Source: Halorussus salinus (GTDB lineage Archaea > Halobacteriota > Halobacteria > Halobacteriales > Haladaptataceae). From it: a DNA stretch of 64,000 nucleotides. Positions 9,134-17,366 of this stretch are shown in pieces. Made by a program: the position numbers and the translations under genes. The stretch spans positions 258,390 to 322,389 of the forward strand of contig NZ_ML974129.1 of assembly GCF_004765815.2 (NCBI RefSeq), in the 5' to 3' direction. The first letter of the stretch is position 1; the number at the start of each line of letters is the position of its first letter. The notes under the pieces were generated by a model. The model worked only from the letters and a program-made list of their open reading frames with translations. It did no database searches and was not told the origin of the DNA.

Positions 9134-9586
9134 ATGAGCGACTACCGCGAGCGAATCGAGCGACTGGCCGAGCGCGCCCGCGAGGAGCGCCGGACCTTCG
9201 ACTCGCCCGCGGATTCGGCCGACCCGTCGGACGACGAGCGCGCCGACCGGCCCGAGGAGCGCGCCGACCGACTCGAAGAGCGCGCCGTGGGCTACTGTCG
9301 CGACGGCGTCGGCGAGGTGGTCGCGGTGTACGTCGAGGCCCGGACCGGCGAGTACGCGCCCCTCGACCGCGCGGAGATGTCGGCGCTGGAGCAGGCCACG
9401 AACGACTGGCTCGAACTGTACGCCCGGTGTCACGGCCGGGAGATAACCGCGGAGTTCACCGTCCGGGAGGTCGCCGAGACCGTGGTCGAAACCCGAGACG
9501 TAGTCGAGACCGCGCGACTGCTGACCGGCGTACCCGAGCGCGACCGGAGCGTCGCGTGGGGAGGAGCGCGAGAAACAGTTAAGTAA
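9134..9586 (+). CDS. Conserved-looking hypothetical at end of ETF operon
   Basis: This 150-residue protein starts immediately after the fixC stop (TAG ATG), so it is almost certainly translated with the ETF genes. The N-terminal third is Arg/Glu-rich and low in complexity (RADRPEERADRLEERA). Residues ~55-150 look folded, with WLELYARCHGREITAEFTVREVAETV followed by an amphipathic helix. No cofactor motif or membrane span is visible. I do not recognise the family; its position suggests a partner or assembly factor of the ETF/FixCX system. Confidence 0.7.
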   Translation: MSDYRERIERLAERAREERRTFDSPADSADPSDDERADRPEERADRLEERAVGYCRDGVGEVVAVYVEARTGEYAPLDRAEMSALEQATNDWLELYARCHGREITAEFTVREVAETVVETRDVVETARLLTGVPERDRSVAWGGARETVK

Positions 9587-9610
9587 TCGCGGAGTGTGTT
9601 ATCATTAACC

Positions 9611-10390
9611 ATGAAGTTTTCAGAAACGCTCGAATTCGACCACGAGGACCGGAAACGAATCTACGAGTACGTCGAGAGCCACGGCGAGGTGGATGCAGAC
9701 GAGGCCCGCGACGTGTTACACGTGGACCCCGGCGGGTTCCGCCACCACGTCGCCATCCTCAAACGCGACGGCTATCTGGAGGAACACGACGGGATGTTAC
9801 GGGCCTCCTTCGACGAGGGCACGGCCGAGGAGTACGACGTAGACGGTATCGAGTTCACCATCCGGCCTGCGCGACAGGAGGACCTCGCGGGCATCGTCGG
9901 CGCGATTCGCCGGGTCGCAGAACAGGGCAGTTACATCGTCGCCGAGAGCGTCGCCGACGAGATAGACCACGACGAGGCGCTGTTGCGCCACAACGAAATC
10001 GAATCCCGGATGTTCTTCGTCGCCACGGTCGGCGGCGAGGCGCGCGGCGACTCGGACGGTTCGACCGGCGTCCGGCCGGGAGACGAGGTGGTCGGGTGGG
10101 TCCACCTCTACGCGCCGGAACTCGACAAGTTGGCCCACACCGCGGAGTTGACCGTCGGCGTGCTGGACGAGTATCAAGGACACGGCATCGGGAGCCACCT
10201 GCTGGCGCGCGGACTGGAGTGGGCCGGGTCGAACGGCTACGAGAAAGTCTACCAGAGCGCGCCCTCGACAAACGAGTACGCCATCGGGTTCCTGAAAGAC
10301 CACGGCTGGGAGACCGAGGCGGTCCGCGAGGACCACTACAAGATAGGCGGCGAGTACGTGGACGAAGTGATGATGGCCGTCGAGTTGTAA
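9611..10390 (+). CDS. HTH-GNAT fusion: winged-helix domain plus N-acetyltransferase
   Basis: The protein is 259 residues from ATG 9611. Residues 1-65 form a winged helix (DRKRIYEYVESHGEVDADEARDVL, VDPGGFRHHVAILKRDGYLEE). Residues ~82-259 are a GNAT acetyltransferase: FTIRPARQEDLAGIV at the start, the acetyl-CoA loop EYQGHGIGSHLLARGLEWA, and NEYAIGFLKDHGWE near the end. The substrate is unknown. A TATA-like ACAGTTAAGTAAT (~9574-9586) about 30 bp upstream supports an independent leaderless transcript. A GTTA-TCAT-TAAC partial palindrome at 9598-9609 sits on the start site and could be a self-operator. Confidence 0.8.
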   Translation: MKFSETLEFDHEDRKRIYEYVESHGEVDADEARDVLHVDPGGFRHHVAILKRDGYLEEHDGMLRASFDEGTAEEYDVDGIEFTIRPARQEDLAGIVGAIRRVAEQGSYIVAESVADEIDHDEALLRHNEIESRMFFVATVGGEARGDSDGSTGVRPGDEVVGWVHLYAPELDKLAHTAELTVGVLDEYQGHGIGSHLLARGLEWAGSNGYEKVYQSAPSTNEYAIGFLKDHGWETEAVREDHYKIGGEYVDEVMMAVEL

Positions 10391-10486
10391 CGTCGCTCCG
10401 TCCCCGATTTTTCGTCCGGGCTTTCGACGGACACGTCGGCCAGACGACACCACAAGAGGTTTACTCGCGCCGTCGAGACGCCGGGT

Positions 10487-11305
10487 ATGAACGCTCGGTC
10501 GGTCGGCGTCCTCCTCGCCGTCGTCGGTCTCGCGCTCGTCGCCCATCCGCTCTATCTCTTTCCGCACCACGGTGAGACCGCCCACTTCGTCTCGTCGGTC
10601 GAAAAGGTCGGCGAACAGTCGCCGGACGAGACCGTCGCCTACGACGACCTCCCGCCGGTCGCGCGGGACCGCTTCGAGGAGGCGCTAGATGACGGCTACT
10701 CCGAGAGCGTGTGGTCCGGCGAACACGCCGCGTCCTCCGAGGCGCTCGCTGACCACGAGTACGTGCGGTATCGGGGCGTCTACTACGAGTACCAACTGCG
10801 AGACGCCGGGAGCCTCGGGTTGGGTGGTATTCTCCGGATGCTCCTCTCGACGCTCGCGGTGATTTCGTTCGTCGTCGGCATCTTCGCCGCCCGGTCGGGT
10901 CGATATCGACCGTTGACGCCGCGACGTGCGCTCTGGATTCCGCTCGGCGTCTTCGCCGCACTCGTGGCGACCGAGTACTACGACGTGGTGGTCGGCGGCG
11001 CGCACGAACCGCAGTCGTACGTTCACTTGCAGGCGATGGCCGCGGCGTTCGTCTCGATGTCGGTCGTCGGGTCGGCGGTCTGCGACAGGGGGTCGCTCCG
11101 GCCGTTGGTTCCGGTCGGTCTCCTCGTGGTCGGTGGTACGCTCTACGCTGTCGCGGCGGGGTACGGGTCCGCAGTCGGGGGCGGCGCGGTCGCGTTCGCG
11201 CTCGTGACGACGCCGTGGTTCGTACTCGGGTACGCTCTGACTGCCCCGGCGGAGGAGGCACCTTGGCGGGTGAACGCCGCGGAACCCACCGACGCCGGAA
11301 AGTAA
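10487..11305 (+). CDS. Multi-pass membrane protein of unknown function
   Basis: This 272-residue protein has an N-terminal membrane helix (SVGVLLAVVGLALVAHPLYL). A ~90-residue exposed segment carrying DETVAYDDLPPVARDRFEEALDDG follows. Then come about five membrane helices (ILRMLLSTLAVISFVVGIFA, ALWIPLGVFAALVA, and three more to ~255). An exported acidic loop followed by a helical bundle is common in haloarchaeal hypothetical proteins. A TATA-like GAGGTTTACTC at ~10455-10465 lies 25-30 bp before the ATG. No function is assigned. Confidence 0.7.
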   Translation: MNARSVGVLLAVVGLALVAHPLYLFPHHGETAHFVSSVEKVGEQSPDETVAYDDLPPVARDRFEEALDDGYSESVWSGEHAASSEALADHEYVRYRGVYYEYQLRDAGSLGLGGILRMLLSTLAVISFVVGIFAARSGRYRPLTPRRALWIPLGVFAALVATEYYDVVVGGAHEPQSYVHLQAMAAAFVSMSVVGSAVCDRGSLRPLVPVGLLVVGGTLYAVAAGYGSAVGGGAVAFALVTTPWFVLGYALTAPAEEAPWRVNAAEPTDAGK

Positions 11306-11345
11306 GCGACCGACTCGCTCCGCGAGACGCGACCCGAGAGTCGCG

Positions 11346-11555
11346 TTACTGCTGTTCGTGGACCGGGAACGCGACCTCGACGGTGGTCTTGTACTCCTGA
11401 ATCTCGCCGTTCTCCACGTCGGCGGTCCAGTCTTCGACCTCGATGCCGTGGATGTCGTCGATGGTGTGGCTCGCCTGCTCGACCGCTTCGTGAGCGGCCT
11501 GCTCCCATCCCTCCTCGGAAGTCCCGAGAACTTTGATGATTTTCACTGCCGTCAT
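11346..11555 (-). CDS. Dodecin, flavin-binding protein
   Basis: The protein is 69 residues from the ATG at 11555 and starts MTAVKIIKVLGTSEEGWEQA. Its length and the pattern KIIKVLGTS...EGWEQAAHEAV...IHGIEVEDWTADV are those of dodecins, small dodecameric proteins that store riboflavin-type ligands in haloarchaea. The conserved Trp in VEDWTADV stacks on the flavin in known structures. The frame stays open further upstream, but nothing there resembles the family. It is a single gene, convergent with the membrane-protein gene. Confidence 0.9.
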   Translation of the reverse strand: MTAVKIIKVLGTSEEGWEQAAHEAVEQASHTIDDIHGIEVEDWTADVENGEIQEYKTTVEVAFPVHEQQ

Positions 11556-11763
11556 GGCCAGCGGCCGTACGACGCGATTCCTGTAGCGTCTTGTGGCCGC
11601 GAACTGAGACGTATCGGAGACAGATTTAGACGTGGTAAAACTACATCTTTCGTTTTTCGAGACAGGTGTAGGTTTCGGACGGTGGCAGAGAACGGACGGC
11701 CGACGAAGGAACGAGCGACCGCCGACGCCGAGCGGACCGCAACCGCACGTCACCGCTCCGGCG

Positions 11764-12786
11764 TTACAGTTCGAGGTCCCGAATCGCCACGCAGTCGCCC
11801 TCGCGGACCTCGCCGATAATCCGGCCGTCGGTCTCGTCGGCCAGCGACTCGGCGTCGTCTTCGGGGAGCGCGACGACGAAGCCGGTGCCCATGTTGAACG
11901 TCCGGTGCATCTCCTCGTCGCCGACGTTGCCCTCCTGCTGGACGAACTCGAAGACCGGTTGGGCGTCGAACGGGTCGGCGATTTCGTAGCGGAACTCGCC
12001 CATCCGTGAGAGGTTGGTCCATCCGCCGCCGGTGACGTGGGCCGCGGCGTGGACCTCGCGGCCGCGCAGGTGGTCCAGCAGGTAGGTGTAGATGCGCGTC
12101 GGTTCCAGCAGGACCTCGCCGACGGAGCGAGGTTCGGTCTCGTTTCCGTCGCCGTCCTCCTCGTCGCTCGCGGCTCCGCTGGCGTCGAGCGGGAAGGGGT
12201 CGCCGTACTCGTGGTTTCGCGTCGCGGCCTCCCGCGCCAAGGTGAGTCCGTTAGAGTGGATGCCGCTGGAGGAGAACCCGACCAGCGCGTCGCCGACCTC
12301 GGCCTCGCCGGGGAACACGGCGTCTTTCGGCGCGAGACCGACGCACGCGCCCGCCAAGTCGAGTCCCTTGATGACCTCGGGCATCACGGCCGTCTCGCCG
12401 CCGACCAGCGCGATACCGGCCTCGTCGGCACCGGCGGCAAGTCCGTCGCCGACCTGCTTCGAGAACTCCTCGCTCGGCTCGTCCACCGCGAGGTAGTCCA
12501 CGAACGCGACGGGTTCGACGCCCGAGGCCAAGAGGTCGTTGACGTTCATGGCGATGCAGTCGATGCCGACCGTCGAGTAGTCGCCCAACGCTTCGGCCAC
12601 GAGGAGTTTCGTGCCCACGCCGTCGGTCGCCAGCGCGAGGTAGCGGTCGCCGATGTCGAGCAGTCCCGCGTACTCGCTCTCGTCGATGTCGCCCACGGCA
12701 CCGACTAGCGCCGCGGTCGCGGCCTCGCTGGCCTCGATGTCCACTCCTGCGTCCGCGTAAGTGAGTTCCTCCTCGTCTTCGGTCAT
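11764..12786 (-). CDS. purM: Phosphoribosylformylglycinamidine cyclo-ligase (AIR synthetase)
   Basis: This 340-residue PurM converts FGAM to AIR with ATP in purine synthesis. Diagnostic pieces are DGVGTKLLVAEALG, DCIAMNVNDLLASGVEPVAFVDYLA, ALVGGETAVMPEV and FSSSGIHSNGLTLAR, then HVTGGGWTNLSRM and MGTGFVVALPEDD. A short acidic insertion (~200-220, Ser/Asp/Glu) interrupts the family alignment and looks like salt adaptation. The gene is transcribed alone, leftwards, with a 550-bp repeat-bearing gap upstream. Confidence 0.93.
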   Translation of the reverse strand: MTEDEEELTYADAGVDIEASEAATAALVGAVGDIDESEYAGLLDIGDRYLALATDGVGTKLLVAEALGDYSTVGIDCIAMNVNDLLASGVEPVAFVDYLAVDEPSEEFSKQVGDGLAAGADEAGIALVGGETAVMPEVIKGLDLAGACVGLAPKDAVFPGEAEVGDALVGFSSSGIHSNGLTLAREAATRNHEYGDPFPLDASGAASDEEDGDGNETEPRSVGEVLLEPTRIYTYLLDHLRGREVHAAAHVTGGGWTNLSRMGEFRYEIADPFDAQPVFEFVQQEGNVGDEEMHRTFNMGTGFVVALPEDDAESLADETDGRIIGEVREGDCVAIRDLEL

Positions 12787-12966
12787 GGTGAGACGGGCGG
12801 GTCGCGCGAGTAAAATTCCACCGTTTGCGCGTCGGGAGAGGGATGGCTCCGGATTCTATCGACTCTTCGACTCGGCGCGCGCGGGCGGACCCTCGTGGTC
12901 CGGCACGTCGTGCGAGGGACGACCGACGCGACCGCAGGGAGCGAGGGAGGAGGGTGGGGAGGACGA

Positions 12967-13020
12967 GGTGCGGTTAGCGGCATGATTTGCTCAAGCCTGA
13001 AGCTAGCTTCTTCGTCCAAC
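12967..13020 (+). repeat. Intergenic repeat family 3, copy 1
   Basis: The segment starts GGTGCGGT and contains TCAAGCCTGAAG, two variable bases, then AGCTTCTT. The same layout is found inverted at 35128-35180. GAAGCTAGCTTC within it is a perfect 12-bp palindrome here. It lies in the 550-bp gap between purM and the PRC-like gene, directly next to the three-way-junction repeat at 13067. The rest of the gap (12787-12966) is GC-rich with no convincing gene. Confidence 0.55.
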
Positions 13021-13066
13021 CGTCTCGTTCTGCAATGTGGCCGAACAGGAGCGCGATTCCCTCTTC

Positions 13067-13185
13067 GAAAGCCCCCGCCCGCTCGCGGTCGCTCGGCGAC
13101 ATCTCCTCCGCTCGCGGTCGCTCGCTCCGGAGAGCGGTCGCTGAGACGACCACGGGTCTCCGACCCGCGAGCGGGCGGCCCCTTT
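13067..13185 (-). repeat. Structured repeat family 1, copy C (three-way junction)
   Basis: Read on the minus strand it matches the copies at 31069-31185 and 51784-51897. Outer arms start AAAGGGGCCGCCCG and end CGGGCGGGGGCTTTC. There is a first inner hairpin CGGGTC-GGA-GACCCG and a second stem CTCAGCGAC/GTCGCCGAG with TCTCC/GGAGA above it. Arms are at 13067-13087 and 13166-13185. Bases differ between copies mostly in ways that preserve pairing. It may be transcribed or act as a DNA cruciform. Confidence 0.75.
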
Positions 13186-13336
13186 ATCCCATCCCGCGGT
13201 TCGTCGCGTCGAGCGTTCGCTTCGGTGGTCCGTGTCACCGAGCGCGTTTCGGTTGGCTCGAAAGTCGGTCTCCTCTCCACGTTCCTACCAGCTATCGCCC
13301 ACAGTACTCTTTGCCGAATCGACCGGAAAACGGTAC

Positions 13337-13579
13337 GTGAACGAACCGCTCACCGAGGAGGCCGAAGGCAAGCGAATCGTGAGCCACGACGGCGAGACCG
13401 TCGGCACCGTCACCAAGGTGGACCAAGGCGTCGCGCACGTGGACCCCGAGGACCCCGAGACCAGCCAGCAGTACCTCGACCGGGCGGACTCCTCCGACGA
13501 GGACTACACCGTCCAAGAGACCGCAGTCGAGGAGGCCACCGCCGACGAAATCGTGTTAAAGAAGGACGGCGAGCGCTGA
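13337..13579 (+). CDS. Small PRC-barrel-like protein, 80 aa
   Basis: Starting at the GTG at 13337 the protein reads (M)NEPLTEEAEGKRIVSHDGETVG and continues TVTKVDQGVAHVDPEDPETS to VEEATADEIVLKKDGER. Haloarchaea carry many proteins of this shape (EGKRVV-DGDEIG-V-GTAYVDPDP). They are usually called PRC-barrel-type and their molecular role is unknown. The frame is open to 13232, but the upstream part looks like translated non-coding DNA and lacks the acidic composition. Confidence 0.65.
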   Translation: MNEPLTEEAEGKRIVSHDGETVGTVTKVDQGVAHVDPEDPETSQQYLDRADSSDEDYTVQETAVEEATADEIVLKKDGER

Positions 13580-13601
13580 AGTCGGCGTTTTCTCGCCGAA
13601 C

Positions 13602-14219
13602 TCAGAAGAACGAGAAGCCGAAGAGCGCCCACGCCGCCAGCGCGAAGCAGGGCAGGCCGAACCCGACGAACGCCGGGAGACTCCACTCTTTGACCGTGTT
13701 GCCGTCGAGCGGGCCGAACGGAATCATGTTGAACCCCGCCAGCAGGAAGTTGATGCGGACGCCCAGCGCCGCGACGCTCCCGAGCGTCCCGCCGAGCGCG
13801 AGTTCCAGCGGGAAGAACACCATCCCGAGTGCGACGTTCGTCAGCGGCCCGGCGAGCGCGATGAGGCCGTTCTCCCGGAGCGTCGAGCGACCCTGATGAT
13901 AGACTGCGCCGGGCGCGGCAAAGAGGAACCCGGCAAGCGCGCCCGCGACGGCGAGAAAGAGCATGCCGTAGTCGGCGCGGAACTCCGCGACCTGCCCGAA
14001 GCGAATCGCGGTCACCTTGTGGGCCATCTCGTGAAGCAGGAAGCCCAGTCCCGCGGTGACGAGACTCGCGGGAAGCAGGCCGACCAAGACGCCGGGGCGG
14101 TAGAGAATCGTCCGGCCGCCACCGCCGAAGAACAGCGCGAACGCGACGCTCAGGGCCGCCCACGCGATGGCGATGTCCAGCAGTTCGCGCGTCCCGAACC
14201 GAATCGAGCCGACCTTCAC
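13602..14219 (-). CDS. M50 (site-2-protease-like) membrane metalloprotease
   Basis: This 205-residue polytopic protein has the zinc motif HEMAHK (HExxH, about 63-67) in a membrane helix. The second S2P motif is NMIPFGPLDGNTV (NxxPxxPLDG, ~167-178), supplying the third ligand Asp. The remainder is mostly hydrophobic (about six helices). It would cleave transmembrane substrates or act on membrane-bound regulators; substrate unknown. It is 31 bp downstream of the TraB-family gene on the same strand, so the two membrane proteins probably form an operon. Confidence 0.85.
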   Translation of the reverse strand: MKVGSIRFGTRELLDIAIAWAALSVAFALFFGGGGRTILYRPGVLVGLLPASLVTAGLGFLLHEMAHKVTAIRFGQVAEFRADYGMLFLAVAGALAGFLFAAPGAVYHQGRSTLRENGLIALAGPLTNVALGMVFFPLELALGGTLGSVAALGVRINFLLAGFNMIPFGPLDGNTVKEWSLPAFVGFGLPCFALAAWALFGFSFF

Positions 14220-14250
14220 GCCGACCGCACCTCCATCTCGGCGCTCCTCG

Positions 14251-15552
14251 TCATGTCAAGGTCCGCACGAGGAGGTCCGCGCTGTTCTGTGCGCCCTGTA
14301 TCATCAGGTCGGTTATCTCGGCGACGCCGCCGACCTGCGAGCCGAGCAACGGCAGGATGACGAACGGGAACGCGAAACTCGCTATCATGCTCCCGATATT
14401 CGTCATCGCCACGATGGCGATGAGTCTGAACAGCGGCACGTCGAGCATCTGGGAGAGGAGGTCCCCGAGCGGGGTCTCCTCGTCGCTCATCAACTCGTTG
14501 AGTGTGGCGATATCGCTGACGTTGACCGAGGTGTACTTCAACTCGACGTAGCCCGCGAACCATCCCGGCGCGAGCAGGGGGTTGACGCTGGTGAGCCACG
14601 CGACCGCGCCGCCGACGCCCGCGGAGGTCCAGCGCGCGCCCGCCAACTTCGCCAGTCCGAACGCGAAGATGCCGTTGAACAGGAACCACGCCGCGAACAC
14701 TTCCAGCAGGAGCGAGTTGCGCACGCCCGCCATGAACAGCAGGAAGAAAAACGAGAGGAAGCCCAGCGCCATCACGTAGCCGAAGATTTTGAACAGCGAG
14801 AAGCGACTCCCCGACTCGGTGCCCACCAACTCCTCCATCGGGGGCAACCGCTCGGGGTGGTCGAGATACTCCTCGATGCCCGCGCGGTGGCCCGCGCCGA
14901 CGACCGCCAGCACGTCGTGGCCCGCGTCGCGCAACTGGACGAGTCGGTGGGCGATGAACGCGTCGCGCTCGTCGATGAGGGCTTCCGCACCGCCCGGCGA
15001 GAACTGGCGGAACTCCTCCATCATCGCGGTCACCACGTCTCCGTCGGTCATTTCGCTGATATCGAACTCCTCGTCTTCGTCGGGTTCGCCGATACCGACC
15101 ATCGCCAGACAGAGTTCCCAGACCATCCGCAACTTCTCGAAGAAACTCATCCGCGCCCAGAATCGCTGGATGGTCATCTGGATGTCCCGGTCCACCAGCG
15201 CGACCTCGCTCCCGACCGCCTCGGCGGCGTCGATGGCGGCCTGCATGTCCGCGCCGGGTTCGATGTCGAAGCGGTCGCCCATCCGGGCCTGTACGTACGA
15301 CAGCATCCAGTAGGCGAGGAACTGGAAGACCGTGTTCCCTTCGAGCAGGTCCGAGGGTTCGAGGTCTTGAGCCACCTCGCCCTGCATCTGGCGATACCTG
15401 CCCTCGTCGAGTTCGACCGCGACCACGTCGGGGCGCTCCTCGTCGATGGTCTCGCGGACCTCCTCGACGCTGTCAGCGGAGACGTGGGCGGTCCCGAGGA
15501 CGTGGACGCTGCCCTCGCCGTCTCCGGCGTCCAACTCGGCTGAATCGCTCAT
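14251..15552 (-). CDS. TraB/PrgY family membrane protein
   Basis: The protein is 433 residues. The first ~260 form the TraB domain: VHVLGTAHVSADSVEEVRETI, DVVAVELDEGRYRQMQG and a late VVGAGHRAGIEEYLDHP, which supply the conserved Gly-x-x-His/Glu positions of the TraB/GumN/ChaN fold. Residues ~280-433 hold four or five membrane helices (MALGFLSFFFLLFMAGV and others). Family members inhibit peptide pheromones in Enterococcus (PrgY), and a metal-dependent protease activity has been proposed; the archaeal role is unknown. It is upstream of the M50 protease, suggesting a joint membrane-proteolysis role. Confidence 0.85.
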   Translation of the reverse strand: MSDSAELDAGDGEGSVHVLGTAHVSADSVEEVRETIDEERPDVVAVELDEGRYRQMQGEVAQDLEPSDLLEGNTVFQFLAYWMLSYVQARMGDRFDIEPGADMQAAIDAAEAVGSEVALVDRDIQMTIQRFWARMSFFEKLRMVWELCLAMVGIGEPDEDEEFDISEMTDGDVVTAMMEEFRQFSPGGAEALIDERDAFIAHRLVQLRDAGHDVLAVVGAGHRAGIEEYLDHPERLPPMEELVGTESGSRFSLFKIFGYVMALGFLSFFFLLFMAGVRNSLLLEVFAAWFLFNGIFAFGLAKLAGARWTSAGVGGAVAWLTSVNPLLAPGWFAGYVELKYTSVNVSDIATLNELMSDEETPLGDLLSQMLDVPLFRLIAIVAMTNIGSMIASFAFPFVILPLLGSQVGGVAEITDLMIQGAQNSADLLVRTLT

Positions 15553-15764
15553 CGTTCGCCTTACACGCTATCCCTTTTTACCGTTGTCGGTGCCGAGAGA
15601 AATACCAGCCCGCCGAGAGTTTCCCGAGTCACGAATCCGAAATCTCGGGTCTCCTCGGACGATAATTGCCGGGTTACGCGGGAGTAGGCTCGGGGTACGT
15701 TCACACCTCGAAGCGAACGTGCGAGGAGAAAAGCGAATAACCGCCGAGCGAGACGGTCCGAACG

Positions 15765-16256
15765 ATGTCGGACACAGCGACGCTGATGGACTCGTACACC
15801 GAGATGACCGAACTCCTGTTGCCCAACGACACCAACAACCTCGGGCGGGCGCTCGGGGGTGCCGTCCTCCACTGGATGGACATCTGCGGGGCCATCGCCG
15901 CCATGCGGTTCTCGAACCACCAGTGCGTCACGGCCTCGATGGACCACGTGGACTTCATCTCGCCCATCGACCTCGGCGAGGTCGCCATCGTGGAGGCGTT
16001 CGTCTTCGACACCGGCCGGACCAGCATCGACGTGAAGGTGGACGTGCGCGCCGAGGACCCCCGGAAGGGCGAGGAGCGCGAGACGACCACCTCCTTCTTC
16101 ACGTTCGTCGCGCTGGACGACGAGGGCACGCCGACCGAGGTGCCCGACCTCGACTGCCCGTCGGAGAACCAGCGGGCGCTCCGGGACGCCGCGCGCGACC
16201 AGCGCCGCGAGCAGTTGTCCGCGGTCGCCGAGAAAATCGAGACGGACGACGAGTAA
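15765..16256 (+). CDS. Acyl-CoA thioesterase, hotdog fold (YciA/BACH type)
   Basis: The protein is 163 residues. The hotdog signature is ELLLPNDTNNLGRALGGAVLHWMDICGAIAA with the catalytic-type Asn/Asp, then HVDFISPIDLGEVAIVEAFV and VDVRAEDPRKGE. It hydrolyses acyl-CoA to free acid and CoA; chain-length preference cannot be read. The last ~35 residues are an acidic, Arg-rich tail. It is a single gene, convergent with the first DUF4397 gene (6-bp gap). Confidence 0.88.
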   Translation: MSDTATLMDSYTEMTELLLPNDTNNLGRALGGAVLHWMDICGAIAAMRFSNHQCVTASMDHVDFISPIDLGEVAIVEAFVFDTGRTSIDVKVDVRAEDPRKGEERETTTSFFTFVALDDEGTPTEVPDLDCPSENQRALRDAARDQRREQLSAVAEKIETDDE

Positions 16257-16262
16257 GCCGAG

Positions 16263-17147
16263 TTAGGATTCTGTCGTCGCGTTCTCGGCGGTCGTGGTCA
16301 TGTTCTCGGCTGTCGTGGTCGAGTCCTCGGCGACGGTCGTCGCGCCGGGTATCTCGGGGTTGTCGGTCTGGTCGATGGCGACGAACAGCGCGACCGGTTC
16401 GTCGGGTTGCTCGTCCTCCGGTGCCGCGAACACCGAGTAAGCGGTCCGGTTCTGGAGGCTCTCGGTGTGCGTCGAAAGGAGGGTCCCGTTGTTGCCCTCG
16501 GCCGCCTCACGGACATTCAGCGTGTAGACGCCAGACGGGACGGTGACGTACTCGGTCGCGTTGCCGAAGGTCACGTCGTCGAACAGCACCTCGCCGGTCC
16601 GGTTAACGGTCACGTCCACCGGTCCGAGGTCGGGCGAGACGTGGACGAGTCGGACCGACGCGTTGGCCCCGGTCGGCGCTCGCCGCGCGTCCGAGAGCGC
16701 GACGAGGCGGAACTCCTCGGTGGCGTTCTCGGCGACCTGCCCGATTGCCGCGACGGTGAGTCGTTCGTTGGCCGGGACCGAGAGTTGGACCTCCGAGACG
16801 GTGGTCTCGTTCTCCGCGGTGACGATGCTGACGCGATACTCGCCCTCCTGCAGGTCGAGGTAGTCGGTCACGTCGCCGAATTCGAGGTCCTGCGCGACCG
16901 TCTCGTTGCCGACTCGCACGTCCACTGCGGGCGCGTCGGCGGACATGTGCGCGATGCGAACCTGCGAGTTCTCGGGGTCCTGTACGGTCGCCGCGTTCGG
17001 ATCGGCCAGCGACGCGACTGGGCCGACGCCGAGGCTGGCGACGACGAGGGCCGCGACGGCGACCGTCGTCGCCCGAACGAGCGTGGAACGGCTGTCGGTC
17101 GCGTTTCGGTCGGTGGTGTGTCTATCGGTCGTATGCCGGTCGGTCAT
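16263..17147 (-). CDS. Secreted DUF4397 protein, tandem paralogue 1
   Basis: This 294-residue protein has a DRHTTDRHTTDRNATDS N-terminal repeat before a Sec-type signal (VRATTVAVAALVVASLGVGPVA). Two DUF4397 repeats follow, starting VRIAHMSADAPAVDVRVGN and VRLVHVSPDLGPVDVTV, each with a FGDVTDYLDL or FGNATEYVTV strand. The tail is Thr-rich with several NxT/S sequons (TTAENMTTTAENATTES). It is probably extracellular and glycosylated. A TATA-like CGCTTTATCG (17177-17186) about 30 bp upstream supports the start. Most similar to paralogue 2. Confidence 0.85.
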   Translation of the reverse strand: MTDRHTTDRHTTDRNATDSRSTLVRATTVAVAALVVASLGVGPVASLADPNAATVQDPENSQVRIAHMSADAPAVDVRVGNETVAQDLEFGDVTDYLDLQEGEYRVSIVTAENETTVSEVQLSVPANERLTVAAIGQVAENATEEFRLVALSDARRAPTGANASVRLVHVSPDLGPVDVTVNRTGEVLFDDVTFGNATEYVTVPSGVYTLNVREAAEGNNGTLLSTHTESLQNRTAYSVFAAPEDEQPDEPVALFVAIDQTDNPEIPGATTVAEDSTTTAENMTTTAENATTES

Positions 17148-17366
17148 GTCTCGGACCTGACTGTGACTCGACGGACGATAAAGCGAGGGGACGCTCCATC
17201 CCGGTAATCCGACCGAGACGAGCGCAACGGCGTGATTTCGCTCGGTCGAGTCGGCGTCGATTCGAAGAAATATCGCTTACGCGGGTTCTACCGCGCGTTT
17301 AGCTGGCGGCGAATCGCCGAACCGCGAGCGGTCCGGGGTCCGACGCTCCGTCTCCGGGACGCGATG

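Noticed and set aside
12761..12985. Possible small gene between purM and the repeat C
   Set aside because: Arg/Ser-rich translation without acidic bias, no promoter, begins antisense within purM.
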